Origin: a virus
IMG/VR virus record: IMGVR_UViG_3300031758_000036
Span: 21,757-85,756 of that record
DNA length: 64,000 nucleotides
Direction: 5' to 3' (one strand)
Shown: piece by piece, positions 43,456 to 51,590 of the stretch
Layout of the letters: each line of letters opens with the position of its first letter
How positions within the stretch are numbered: the first letter of the stretch is position 1
Program-made: the position numbers and the translations under genes
The notes under the pieces: generated by a model
What the model saw: the letters and a program-made list of their open reading frames with translations, nothing else
The model's database searches: none
Told to the model about the DNA's origin: nothing

Positions 43456-45810
43456 ATGACTGAATTTAACGACTTTGCCCCTTCCGCTCCTGCTGTTTTT
43501 TATCGTTCCTACTCTCGGCGAAAGGAAAATGGCGTCCGGGAAAATTTCAATGAAGCAATCACCAGGACCATCAATGCAATTGCTCAAGTGGGCGAATTGA
43601 ATCCAGATCAGACTAATCTGATCCTTGAAATGGGCTTGAAGCAACACTGCTTTCCAAGCGGCCGCGCTCTATGGGTTGCCGGTACTGAATGGGCTCAGAA
43701 GCAAGACAATTTTCCTGGATACTACAACTGCTGTTCGATGCACGTTGATGACGTATCGATATTTGGATTATTGATGGAGTTGGCTATGATGGGCACTGGA
43801 ACTGGTGCCGTCTTAGAGGAAGAAGTCGTCAATAAATTGCCGCGAATTAACCGAGCGGTATTCATCGAATCAGTGGATGAAAATATCTTCTCCGTGGGAG
43901 GCGTTCCTGATACGGAAATCGAATACGAATTAACCGAAGATAATAATCCTGTTATCAGGATTCTAGTGGGGGATTCTCGCCAAGGATGGGCTTCTGCTTA
44001 CCAGGGATTAATTGAGCTAGCCACTGGCAAGACAGCGAAAGGCGAGCCTCAATCAAATAATGCAGTTGATGCCAAGATAATCCTTGATCTAACTCAGGTT
44101 CGACCAAGCGGACAGCCGTTGAAGGGATTTGGAGGCACAGCTAATCCTGTCAGGCTTAGGGAGACTTTTGAACGGGCGGCCAATATCTTAAGTAAAGCAG
44201 TTGGGCGTAAACTGACATCAATTGAATGCTGTCTGCTGATCGACGAAGCAGCGAGTGCTGTTGTCGCTGGTAACATCAGGCGCAGCGCCGGGATGCGTCA
44301 GTTTGGTTCTAATGACGCCGAGGCTATCGTTGCAAAAGATGGTCTATACAAGCAAGATGAATCCGGCAACTGGAGTGTAGATCCGGAGAAAGAAGCTCTG
44401 CGTATGGCTAACCATACGCGTTGTTTTCATTCCAAACCCAGTCTTGAAGAAGTAAAAGAGGCTGTAACGAAACAATTTTGGTCTGGTGAGGGCGCAATTA
44501 TGTACGTGCCGGAATCAGTAGCTCGCGCAAATGTCGATCTGCTAGATAATAAACAGAAAAAAGATTTCTTTCTGTCTACTTATGTCAATGGTAGCAGGGA
44601 TGCAGCCAAGAAATACTTAAAAGTACTTGCAAAGGAAACCGGTAAAGCTATCGACAACAAAACCCTTGATCATCGCATGGATCGTTATGGACTTAATCCT
44701 TGCGGGGAGATCATTATGCGAGATAACCTTTGCAATCTTGCAGAAGTCCATCTTAACACAATAGACCCAAAGGACATAGATTTACAAAAAAAAGCATTCT
44801 ATGCAGCGGGTCTTCAGGTTGCTTCTTTATTGCGTCACAAGTTTTCTCCCGAGCGATTGGCCTATAGTCGTGAGATTGATCCTATTGTTGGTGTCAGTTT
44901 CACGGGATTATTTGACTTTCTTGTTCACGCATTTGGGGCTGATTGGCTTACCTGGATGATGGATGGCGCACGCGTCGGCTTCTATCATAAAAAGTACACC
45001 AATAAACTTATTGAATATCTTACGATTTGGAAAACAAGTGCCGAAAAAGCAGTTAAAGATTACTGTGAAGAGCACAGCATTCGTATTCCCAACAGATTTA
45101 CCACCGTACAACCTGCTGGATCAAAGAGCCTGTTGACTGGGGCCTCTCCCGGCTGGCACCCACCCAAAGCCCAGCGATTCATTCGTCGAATTACTTTTGG
45201 TGTGAACGATCCGCTAGTTAGTGCCTTGCGTGATTATGGATACAATGTGATTCCAGCTCAAAGTGCCAGGGATGAGCAAGGGAACCTGCTGGATGACATT
45301 GCTGATCCCAGGGTTCAAGAAGTATTGGTAGAAATTCCTACGGAAGTTTCCTGGGCAAACATTCCTGGCTGTGATGTTCATGATTTAAGTAAATTACCAA
45401 TAAAAGCTCAATGGTATCTTTACATGCATGTGCAGTTGTTCTATACAACTCATAATACATCCGCGACTCTTGAGTTCAGGGAAGATGAGATCGATCTACT
45501 TTCGGAGCTGATTACATCGAACATTCAAAATAACATGGGTTACATATCGGCTGCTCTCCTCGCTAGATTTGATGCTAATGAGACGTTCCCTCGGTTACCG
45601 TTTGAACCAATCAGCAAAGAAATCTTCGATCGGCGAATGGCTGCTGTAAACGCAGTCCGAAGTACTTTGCCGGAAGGGACAAATGTACTCGATCTTCTTG
45701 CGAAATACGATGCATCGGATTACGAACTCAAAGGCGCCGCTGGTTGTGATTCCGCCAAATGCTTAACTGAATCTGAAAAAGACACGGATCAAGTCGGACT
45801 TTTGAAGTGA
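43456..45810 (+). CDS. nrdJ: Adenosylcobalamin-dependent (class II) ribonucleotide triphosphate reductase
   Basis: 784 residues of the monomeric class II type. Recognisable blocks are HCFPSGRALWVAGTEWA, YYNCCSMHVDDVSIFGLLME (substrate-site Cys), MMGTGTGAVLEE, then YGLNPCGEIIMRDNLCNLAE with the active-site NPCGE, and VQPAGSKSLLTGASPGWHPP. The C-terminal GCDSAKCLTE keeps the redox cysteine pair. It reduces NTPs to dNTPs, needs B12 and no oxygen, and would be reduced by the nearby glutaredoxin or host thioredoxin. Phages of cyanobacteria often carry class II enzymes. Confidence 0.92.
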   Translation: MTEFNDFAPSAPAVFYRSYSRRKENGVRENFNEAITRTINAIAQVGELNPDQTNLILEMGLKQHCFPSGRALWVAGTEWAQKQDNFPGYYNCCSMHVDDVSIFGLLMELAMMGTGTGAVLEEEVVNKLPRINRAVFIESVDENIFSVGGVPDTEIEYELTEDNNPVIRILVGDSRQGWASAYQGLIELATGKTAKGEPQSNNAVDAKIILDLTQVRPSGQPLKGFGGTANPVRLRETFERAANILSKAVGRKLTSIECCLLIDEAASAVVAGNIRRSAGMRQFGSNDAEAIVAKDGLYKQDESGNWSVDPEKEALRMANHTRCFHSKPSLEEVKEAVTKQFWSGEGAIMYVPESVARANVDLLDNKQKKDFFLSTYVNGSRDAAKKYLKVLAKETGKAIDNKTLDHRMDRYGLNPCGEIIMRDNLCNLAEVHLNTIDPKDIDLQKKAFYAAGLQVASLLRHKFSPERLAYSREIDPIVGVSFTGLFDFLVHAFGADWLTWMMDGARVGFYHKKYTNKLIEYLTIWKTSAEKAVKDYCEEHSIRIPNRFTTVQPAGSKSLLTGASPGWHPPKAQRFIRRITFGVNDPLVSALRDYGYNVIPAQSARDEQGNLLDDIADPRVQEVLVEIPTEVSWANIPGCDVHDLSKLPIKAQWYLYMHVQLFYTTHNTSATLEFREDEIDLLSELITSNIQNNMGYISAALLARFDANETFPRLPFEPISKEIFDRRMAAVNAVRSTLPEGTNVLDLLAKYDASDYELKGAAGCDSAKCLTESEKDTDQVGLLK

Positions 45811-45857
45811 TCTAAAACCGATAGAGCGTGCTAGACTGAGTCATCCAGACAACGTCT

Positions 45858-46106
45858 ATGCACGCCTACCTTATCCCGTCAAGGTCCCACGACCATTACG
45901 GGCCAGAGGTCCAGGAAAAATTAGAAATTTTCCAGGATCTATGGAAAGGCTATTATAATACGACCTGGCTTGATCTAAAGGAAAATTGGATCAGACTGGA
46001 TGCAATTCAATCAGCCTGGGATGCTCTCGCCAAGGCAAGAAAGGCTGAAACCGGAACTGGTTTTTACGTTACACCCGAGCAATACAAAAATGTCCACAAT
46101 CGTTGA
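45858..46106 (+). CDS. Small hypothetical protein
   Basis: 82 residues, MHAYLIPSRSHDHYGPEVQE, helical with many aromatics (DLWKGYYNTTWLDLKENWIR). Preceded by a TAGACT box and a small AGAC/GTCT hairpin. It overlaps the dCTP deaminase start by 17 bases. Function unknown. Confidence 0.45.
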   Translation: MHAYLIPSRSHDHYGPEVQEKLEIFQDLWKGYYNTTWLDLKENWIRLDAIQSAWDALAKARKAETGTGFYVTPEQYKNVHNR

Positions 46107-46614
46107 TTCTCAGATTGAGGCAATGGCCCTTAGCCAGCCTGCTTTAATAAAGCCTTTTCGCTTTGATCAGGTAAATCCAGCGTCTTACGATGTGCGACTT
46201 GCCGGAAAGATTTTAATTGAATCCGAAGATGGTCAGTGGATTCAGCAATCGCTGCCTTATATTCTTAGTCCCGGAGAGTTCATCCTAGGGGTAACTGAAG
46301 AATATTTCAATGTGCCTAATTACATGGAAGCAGTTTTTCAATTAAAATCTTCTCGCGGTCGGGAAGGATACGAGCATGTTCTTAGCGGCTATATTGACCC
46401 CGGCTACTCTGGCGAAATTACACTTGAATTAGTCAATGTTAATCGCTACAGGGCGCTTCCCTTGGTGAAAGACATGCTCATAGGTCAAGTTAGGTTCATG
46501 AAAACTGATCAGCCGTGCCGTGTCTCTTATGCAACCAAAGGGCACTATCAAGGCGACAGGGGTGTCAAGCCATCAAAGGTAAGTGTCTTCGGCGTTTGCA
46601 ACGAGAATCCATAG
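46090..46614 (+). CDS. dcd: dCTP deaminase (Dcd/dUTPase superfamily)
   Basis: 174 residues. Diagnostic blocks are FDQVNPASYDVRLAGKILIE, VFQLKSSRGREGYEHVLSGY, IDPGYSGEITLELVNVNRYR (the IDPG.SGEI active-site strand) and GQVRFMKTDQPC, then GHYQGDRGVKPSK. It deaminates dCTP to dUTP, which feeds ThyX after hydrolysis to dUMP. I start at MSTIVDS and not the longer upstream frame, which overlaps the preceding gene. Confidence 0.88.
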   Translation: MSTIVDSQIEAMALSQPALIKPFRFDQVNPASYDVRLAGKILIESEDGQWIQQSLPYILSPGEFILGVTEEYFNVPNYMEAVFQLKSSRGREGYEHVLSGYIDPGYSGEITLELVNVNRYRALPLVKDMLIGQVRFMKTDQPCRVSYATKGHYQGDRGVKPSKVSVFGVCNENP

Positions 46615-46639
46615 TATTCCTGGAAACCTAAGGAAGCCA

Positions 46640-46675
46640 TAGGCGTGACGCCGGCACAACACTAGGCGCGATGCC
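46640..46675 (+). promoter_or_regulatory. Two TAGGCGYGAYGCC motifs before the portal gene
   Basis: TAGGCGTGACGCC and TAGGCGCGATGCC lie 23 bases apart, the second ending four bases before the portal ATG. The first can fold as GGCG-TGA-CGCC. A third relative covers the scaffold start codon. Confidence 0.4.
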
Positions 46676-46678
46676 CCC

Positions 46679-48142
46679 ATGCAAGTCGTTCATCCGGTAA
46701 ATAATCCTGCTCTGGTTAGCTATCATCGACCAGAGCTTATTGATTTAATGCCGAGCCTTGAGCTGGCATTAGATTGCTGGAATCTGCTTGATACTAACGG
46801 CAGGGGGACTGCTAAGGCAAAATATTTACTCCAGGAACCAGCAGAGCCCAAGAAAGCCTACGAGGCCCGTCTTCATCGATCTACTTATACACCAATTTAC
46901 AGGGATTCAATTCGCGCCTATGCCGGATTGCTGAATCGGTTTCAACTTATTGATGCGCCTCCTAGCCTGGTAGCATCAGAAAATAACGTTGACTTACAAG
47001 GATCTAGCGTCCACAGTTTTTGGAATCGTTGTGACGAACAAGCCATCAGAGATGGTGGTGTTTTCATCATGGTTGACATGATGCCAGAAACTGGGGATGT
47101 GAGCAATTTCATTGATCAGCAGAAAGATGGCAGGCATCCCTATCTGATCATGATTGAACGCAAGGACGTTATCAATTGGTCGGTTGAATACAAGGGCGGC
47201 AGGGAATATGTTCATCACGCTACAGTTAGGCAAATCAAGTCAGTTCCAGATCCCAGTGGGTATGGCGTAAAATTAGAACCGTATTATTATGTACTAAAGC
47301 CAAATCTGGTTGAAGAATATCGACTTGAGAAGAGGGACGGTAAATGGTTGCAAATCAAAACCGATTCGGTTGTAACAACTCTGCCGATTGTTCCATTGAT
47401 CTGGTATGGCGCATCTACCAGTAAATTTGGTCAGGGTGACTTGCCGATGAATGGCCTGGCTGAATTAAGCGTTCAGCATTATCAAATGCGTTCAGACCTG
47501 AACGAACTGCTGCACAAGTGTGCAATGCCTGTACCTGTCAGGAAAGGCGCCCCGACAGGCGTAGACGGGCGCCCTGCAGCATTAGTGCTTGGTCCAAACA
47601 CAGCAGTTGATCTGCCCGCAGAAGGTGGAGATTTCAGTTTTGCTGAGCCAACTGGACGCAGTATTGAGCGCCACCAAGCGGAAATAACTCACGTAGAAGG
47701 GCTGATGGATAGGTCGGGCCTTAATTTCTTGTATGGCGCAAATATTAAGACAGCGACAGAAGCATCTCTTCGGGCGTCTCAAGTAGCATCACAAGTGGCG
47801 TCGCTGGTCAGGAACAAGGTCAGTTCCTTTAATACAGTAATGAGATTGTGGGCAGTTTATGCTGGAGAGACTACTACTCTGTCTCCCGAATCAGGTATTT
47901 CCCTGAATGACAGCCTGATCAATCGACCGATAGATCCAAGCGGCATTGCTCAGATGGTTAACCTGCATAACGCAGGATTACTAAGTGGTGCCACCGTGCT
48001 GTCTGAGTTGCAACGCGGCGGTGTCTTGGACCCTGACCTGAAAGTAGAAGAAGAACTTTCCAGAATCGACAAGGAGTCAATTGCGCCCCCACCGGTCAAG
48101 AATACCGAACCACCTACCGTCAATCCTTTAGGAAAACAATAA
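46679..48142 (+). CDS. Portal protein (DUF4055-like)
   Basis: 487 residues. The pattern matches DUF4055 portals: ALDCWNLLDTNGRGTAKAKY, YEARLHRSTYTPIYRDSIRA, then VFIMVDMMPETGDV, LPIVPLIWYGASTSKFGQGD, ELSVQHYQMRSDLNELLHKC and a late NFLYGANIKTATEASLRASQ helix. Such proteins form the dodecameric DNA gate at one capsid vertex. The gene is unusually far from both the terminase (7 kb) and the scaffold/capsid genes (37 kb the other way in this window), with nucleotide metabolism genes between. Confidence 0.82.
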   Translation: MQVVHPVNNPALVSYHRPELIDLMPSLELALDCWNLLDTNGRGTAKAKYLLQEPAEPKKAYEARLHRSTYTPIYRDSIRAYAGLLNRFQLIDAPPSLVASENNVDLQGSSVHSFWNRCDEQAIRDGGVFIMVDMMPETGDVSNFIDQQKDGRHPYLIMIERKDVINWSVEYKGGREYVHHATVRQIKSVPDPSGYGVKLEPYYYVLKPNLVEEYRLEKRDGKWLQIKTDSVVTTLPIVPLIWYGASTSKFGQGDLPMNGLAELSVQHYQMRSDLNELLHKCAMPVPVRKGAPTGVDGRPAALVLGPNTAVDLPAEGGDFSFAEPTGRSIERHQAEITHVEGLMDRSGLNFLYGANIKTATEASLRASQVASQVASLVRNKVSSFNTVMRLWAVYAGETTTLSPESGISLNDSLINRPIDPSGIAQMVNLHNAGLLSGATVLSELQRGGVLDPDLKVEEELSRIDKESIAPPPVKNTEPPTVNPLGKQ

Positions 48143-48190
48143 TAGATAGCCGAGGTTTCGGTGTTATACTGGATTAGACAGTGCCAGCCA

Positions 48191-48397
48191 ATGATTTTAG
48201 CACGCATAGAGTTCAAGCAAGAGCATGCTGAGAAGTTTATCGAATCATCTGGTAACAATCAGACCGTTATCGAGCAGACATTTGAGTCGGTCGATGAGCT
48301 GATCGAAGTCCTTCGGGAATTTGAGCCATTCATCAAAGACTGCACGGCAGTGGTCAATGGTAAAATGCTTCAGTTGAGTTCCTTCAAGGCTAAGTGA
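48191..48397 (+). CDS. Small hypothetical protein after the portal
   Basis: 68 residues from MILARIEFKQEHAEKFIESS, alternating acidic and hydrophobic (ESVDELIEVLREFEPFIKDC). It overlaps the next gene (GTGA). Function unknown. Confidence 0.5.
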   Translation: MILARIEFKQEHAEKFIESSGNNQTVIEQTFESVDELIEVLREFEPFIKDCTAVVNGKMLQLSSFKAK

Positions 48398-48759
48398 ATC
48401 ATCCGCTACCGGCAGGCAAGTGGCTACGATCAGCCGGTGGCAGTTTCGCATATCAAATACTAGGTCCCGTCTGTCGCCTGTATGACCGCGAGGAACTGCC
48501 CTGGCCATGCTGCCGGCTAAGTTGGAAGGGCAAGGAGCCAAGTTGGAATCGCATCGGAAGCAGGTTCGTGCCAGATGTTGCAACGTCGCGCTGCCCCAGC
48601 TACGCTGTGTATGGAACTGATCAGTGGGGGAATGAATGGAACCAAGTCCTGACCATCTACAACAGGAAATTGACTCCAACGGAAAAGCAGTGGTGGATAA
48701 CAAAGAAGCCACCACATCTGGCGTATCCGGAACTGCCAAGCGACCTATCCGAGGACTAG
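48394..48759 (+). CDS. Hypothetical protein rich in Trp and Cys
   Basis: 121 residues from a GTG that overlaps the upstream stop. It has several Cys (CRLYDREELPWPCCRLSWKG) and a TDQWGNEWNQVLTIYNRKLT end. No recognised family. Its last 124 bases are overlapped by another frame. Confidence 0.45.
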   Translation: MNHPLPAGKWLRSAGGSFAYQILGPVCRLYDREELPWPCCRLSWKGKEPSWNRIGSRFVPDVATSRCPSYAVYGTDQWGNEWNQVLTIYNRKLTPTEKQWWITKKPPHLAYPELPSDLSED

Positions 48760-48860
48760 ACTGGACTTCCATTTTGTCCAGGTCAAACCTGGAAAGTCCT
48801 GGATACAGGGAAACCATAGAAAAAATGAAGGCAGATGGCAGGCTGAAAAATCAGTTATAA
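48636..48860 (+). CDS. Overlapping small ORF, 74 residues
   Basis: MEPSPDHLQQEIDSNGKAVV and a convincing C-terminus GLDWTSILSRSNLESPGYRE that lies beyond the upstream gene. If real, it overlaps the previous gene in another frame for 40 codons, or starts at an internal GTG. Its stop codon is part of a TATAAT sequence. Confidence 0.4.
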   Translation: MEPSPDHLQQEIDSNGKAVVDNKEATTSGVSGTAKRPIRGLDWTSILSRSNLESPGYRETIEKMKADGRLKNQL

Positions 48861-48891
48861 TGAGCTTAAGCATGGCATCTATTGCTGGATC

Positions 48892-49128
48892 ATGAAAGAC
48901 GCAGTTGAAGATCGTTTTAATCGACTCAAGCGATCTGCGCAAATCATTGCAAGTCTACTGGACAATCCAAATCAAACTTTTATCCGTAAAGCGGAAAATT
49001 CTGGGTGCCTGGATGAGTTCGACTTTCTACTGGAGGAAGTTCGCCTATGGCTGGATGATGACTTCTACTTTGAAGATGTCGCCTGGAACATGGTCAACAA
49101 ACCGGACTCTCTGAAGCAAGCCAGTTAA
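48892..49128 (+). CDS. Small helical hypothetical protein
   Basis: 78 residues, MKDAVEDRFNRLKRSAQIIA, then CLDEFDFLLEEVRLWLDDDF. Mostly helical and acidic. No family recognised. Confidence 0.5.
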   Translation: MKDAVEDRFNRLKRSAQIIASLLDNPNQTFIRKAENSGCLDEFDFLLEEVRLWLDDDFYFEDVAWNMVNKPDSLKQAS

Positions 49129-49198
49129 GTTTTGTTACAAGCTTGACGGAAGGGCTTTGGTCGGTCTATGTTGGGTCTGTTGTTACAGGGACAGACCC

Positions 49199-49723
49199 AT
49201 GCCCGGACTCTCGACTACTGAAGATACAGCGCCCACCCGGCGCTCAAATCGTCCGCTCACTCAGTTTGCTTGTCGGCTTACTGAAGATTTCCTGCTTGGA
49301 AAGCTTGAGCCCAAGAAATACATTATCCACAATACGACAGTTGACTGCACTGAGACAAAGTCAAGTACTACTCTTGCAGTTAAACTGTTCAGCACTCAAA
49401 TTCTGACGGTATCACTTGCTTTGCCGACAGAAGAACCTTTGCATGTGTCAATCAACGTTGGAGATAAGTTCACGAATGCAGGACACCCAACTAAGACTTC
49501 AATCGAAAGACTGAACGGACTACTTGACAGCCTAGGTATTCATGGGATCATCCCTGAAGGAGTCAGAATTTTCAAAGATTTTACTCATGATATGTTTTAC
49601 CTGGGCAAGGGCGATGACAAGATTGCAGTTGGCGAAAAGTACGCACATAACGTCAGCCTGAAACCGGACTCTTTCAATTTTATCGTTGAGGCATCTGACC
49701 TGCCTGCCGAGAAGCTTAAGTGA
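49199..49723 (+). CDS. Hypothetical protein of 174 residues
   Basis: From MPGLSTTEDTAPTRRSNRPL. The middle is beta-rich (TLAVKLFSTQILTVSLALPT, VSINVGDKFTNAGHPTKTSI). An N-terminal disordered segment precedes the domain. It overlaps the next gene by four bases (GTGA). I do not recognise a family. Confidence 0.45.
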   Translation: MPGLSTTEDTAPTRRSNRPLTQFACRLTEDFLLGKLEPKKYIIHNTTVDCTETKSSTTLAVKLFSTQILTVSLALPTEEPLHVSINVGDKFTNAGHPTKTSIERLNGLLDSLGIHGIIPEGVRIFKDFTHDMFYLGKGDDKIAVGEKYAHNVSLKPDSFNFIVEASDLPAEKLK

Positions 49724-49983
49724 AAAGCTATCCAACATGGATCTGTGATCCTTGTGGCACCAAATACGGAACATGGTACGCCAGTGGTCAATACACTGGC
49801 CCCGCTTCTCATTGCGCCACTTATCATCATGGTAAATGTGGGATCTGCAATGATCAAGATGTGCCTGTTACTGAGCCGCGAGATTTTGGACATCTCTTAG
49901 ACTGGGATGTATTAAGCAAAAATCTCAGTGGCGACTACAATCGTAAAAAATATAGGAAAACTCGGAAGGCGCGTACTGATTGA
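49720..49983 (+). CDS. Small zinc-ribbon-like protein
   Basis: 87 residues. Cys/His pairs are visible in WICDPCGTKYGTWYASGQYT, ASHCATYHHGKCGICNDQDV, suggesting a zinc-binding fold (CxxC, then C..HH..CxxC). The C-terminus is basic. The pattern WICD.CG..YG...... (H).GKCGIC recurs in phages as a hypothetical protein. Role unknown. Confidence 0.55.
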   Translation: MKSYPTWICDPCGTKYGTWYASGQYTGPASHCATYHHGKCGICNDQDVPVTEPRDFGHLLDWDVLSKNLSGDYNRKKYRKTRKARTD

Positions 49984-50155
49984 GTTTTTACTAATTAAAT
50001 ATGCAGAAGGGTGCAAAGTTGATTACACAGTCAGCCTTTCGCTTGGACGCAATCATGGAATCGGCATCAGTTTACTCTGCCCCTTGTTTTTAGCAGAGAT
50101 TAACCTGATGCCTTTATTTGCGTCTACACATATTTATTACCTGGAAAACGGCTAA
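49928..50155 (+). CDS. Small ORF overlapping the zinc-ribbon gene
   Basis: 75 residues from a GTG. The part beyond the upstream gene (EFLLIKYAEGCKVDYTVSLS, NHGIGISLLCPLFLAEINLM) is hydrophobic. The stop overlaps the next ATG (TAATG). The true start may be later. Function unknown. Confidence 0.35.
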   Translation: MATTIVKNIGKLGRRVLIEFLLIKYAEGCKVDYTVSLSLGRNHGIGISLLCPLFLAEINLMPLFASTHIYYLENG

Positions 50156-50340
50156 TGCTAGAATCAGCGACGAAAACCTATCCAAAATCACTGCATATGT
50201 ATAAAATCCAATATTCCGACAACGAGTGTCGTGTGCTATGTGCCTGTGGAATGACGCATGCTTACACCATGTCTAAAGAATACTGGCCCGACAAGGATAT
50301 TTCAGTCATCGATCAATTGGATGACTCATGGAAGAACTGA
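50155..50340 (+). CDS. Small hypothetical protein with two cysteines
   Basis: 61 residues, MLESATKTYPKSLHMYKIQY, then ECRVLCACGMTHAYTMSKEY. Coupled at both ends to neighbouring short genes. No family recognised. Confidence 0.45.
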   Translation: MLESATKTYPKSLHMYKIQYSDNECRVLCACGMTHAYTMSKEYWPDKDISVIDQLDDSWKN

Positions 50341-50420
50341 ACCCCGTCATCGTGGCACTGAATCTGTCTCTGATTGCGGGCATTGCCATGGTCCTGATTT
50401 TTAAATTAGACAATTACTGA
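50328..50420 (+). CDS. 30-residue membrane peptide
   Basis: MEELNPVIVALNLSLIAGIA and further hydrophobic residues form a single membrane helix with short polar ends. It overlaps the upstream gene by 13 bases and joins the next peptide through TGATG. Confidence 0.4.
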   Translation: MEELNPVIVALNLSLIAGIAMVLIFKLDNY

Positions 50421-50545
50421 TGACCATCTTTCAGGCATTTTGCTGCACTTTGGGGCCAGCCGTATTTGGCATGGGGCTTTCTTATGTCACAATTACCGTA
50501 ATTGCTAAAATAGCAAAAAAGAACAACAGCCACACCGATACATAA
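50420..50545 (+). CDS. 41-residue membrane peptide
   Basis: MTIFQAFCCTLGPAVFGMGL, then SYVTITVIAKIAKKNNSHTD: one membrane helix with a basic tail, started inside the previous stop codon. Together the two peptides look like a membrane pair, perhaps of holin or accessory type. Confidence 0.4.
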   Translation: MTIFQAFCCTLGPAVFGMGLSYVTITVIAKIAKKNNSHTDT

Positions 50546-50572
50546 CTTTAAATGTCAGCGTTTCATGACATC

Positions 50573-50581
50573 GGTAAACTA
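50573..50581 (+). promoter_or_regulatory. GGNAANCTA-like box before the RlpA-like gene
   Basis: GGTAAACTA followed by ACAGGATG. It lies 73 nt before the start codon, unlike the 27-29 nt spacing elsewhere, so this copy may be coincidental. Confidence 0.25.
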
Positions 50582-50645
50582 ACAGGATGTTTTGCTAGGC
50601 TGACATCGCCCAGCCATCGTTAGATGGTTCCAATCATTTCTGGGC

Positions 50646-51056
50646 TTGGCCGCTGAGTGGCAGCGGTGTCGAATTCTGTTTCTAACATTGCTTAAAACAA
50701 TTAGTCTGCTTGGTGTTGCTGCACTGGTTATCTCGTCATTCAAGCCAGTACACGCAATTACCAAGCAATGCACGGTAGCTTCCTATTACGGCTACGGTGA
50801 TGGTTTTCATGGTAAAACAACGGCAAACGGAGAGCGATTCAATGGTCGAGGCATTACAACTGCACATCCAAGCCTGCCATTCGGATCCAAGTTGCTGGTA
50901 TTCAATCCCGACACAGGAAAGTCTGTGATGGTCCGTGTCAATGACAGGGGACCCTATGTTCATGGTCGAGGTCTTGACCTGAGCTACGGGGCCTTCCTGA
51001 AGGTAGCAAATCCCTCACAAGGCACCGCCAAGGTCTGCTATTCGCAGGTCGTCTGA
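50646..51056 (+). CDS. RlpA-like double-psi beta-barrel protein with signal peptide
   Basis: 136 residues from a TTG. Residues 1-37 are a signal peptide (LLKTISLLGVAALVISSFKP, cut near VHA). The mature part has the RlpA pattern: ASYYGYGDGFHGKTTANGER, ITTAHPSLPFGSKLLVFNPD, then MVRVNDRGPYVHGRGLDLSY with the RVNDRGP motif. RlpA proteins bind or cleave denuded peptidoglycan. It might help envelope passage or lysis. It is far from the lysis cassette, so a separate role is possible. Confidence 0.75.
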   Translation: MAAEWQRCRILFLTLLKTISLLGVAALVISSFKPVHAITKQCTVASYYGYGDGFHGKTTANGERFNGRGITTAHPSLPFGSKLLVFNPDTGKSVMVRVNDRGPYVHGRGLDLSYGAFLKVANPSQGTAKVCYSQVV

Positions 51057-51073
51057 TCCGGTACCGCTAGACT

Positions 51074-51094
51074 GGGGGCAAGGGCCCCCTTTTT
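51074..51094 (+). terminator. Terminator hairpin abutting the next start codon
   Basis: GGGGGC pairs with GCCCCC around AAGG, then TTTTT, one base before ATG. The TAGACT box at 51068 touches the stem. This could terminate the RlpA-like gene, or act as an attenuator in the leader of the following gene. Confidence 0.75.
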
Positions 51095-51095
51095 G

Positions 51096-51590
51096 ATGGT
51101 CGAAATTATCTTCACGGAAGACCAGCGCCAAAGGGCCCTGAATGAAGCTACAAGGCGTCAGCAGTCCAACGAAGCCGCTGGCCGCAAGGGACGTAACAAC
51201 GGGCCAGCAGTGGGCACCAGCGCACTGGAAATGAATATAATCGGTGCTGGTGGCGAGCTAGCGGTTGCTGTCTACCTTGACCTGGAACAGCATGTCTTCG
51301 GTGATCTGGTGCCCGTCAGAGGATCGTCGGATTTGCCTGGTAAAATAGATATTAAAACCAGGAAATGCCATTCGTGGGACTTGCTAGTGCAGTTGGACGA
51401 CGACCTGGATAAAACATATGTTTTGGTTACCATACAAAACAAAAGAATATTTATCCAGGGCTGGATACATGGGTCTAAAATGCAACGGGAGTGGATCAAG
51501 GAGTACGCCAAAGGCAGGCCATGCTACTGCGTACCTCAGTCAGAACTAAACCCAATCGAGGAACTGAAATGGCAAACGGAAGTTGCTTAG
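51096..51590 (+). CDS. Putative PD-(D/E)XK nuclease-like protein
   Basis: 164 residues. GAGGELAVAVYLDLE gives an acidic residue in the first helix, and DLPGKIDIKTRKCHSWDLLV carries an D-I-K-T motif like the DxK of restriction-type nucleases. The next strands (KTYVLVTIQNKRIFIQGWIH) fit the fold, and the tail GRPCYCVPQSELNPIEEL ends as in several phage nuclease-like proteins. A host-DNA or repair nuclease is inferred from motif order only. Confidence 0.5.
   Translation: MVEIIFTEDQRQRALNEATRRQQSNEAAGRKGRNNGPAVGTSALEMNIIGAGGELAVAVYLDLEQHVFGDLVPVRGSSDLPGKIDIKTRKCHSWDLLVQLDDDLDKTYVLVTIQNKRIFIQGWIHGSKMQREWIKEYAKGRPCYCVPQSELNPIEELKWQTEVA

Noticed and set aside
48245-48817. Minus-strand ORF of 190 residues across several small plus-strand genes
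   Set aside because: The plus-strand frames have coupled starts and stops (GTGA, ATGA) and coherent sequences, while this one has none.
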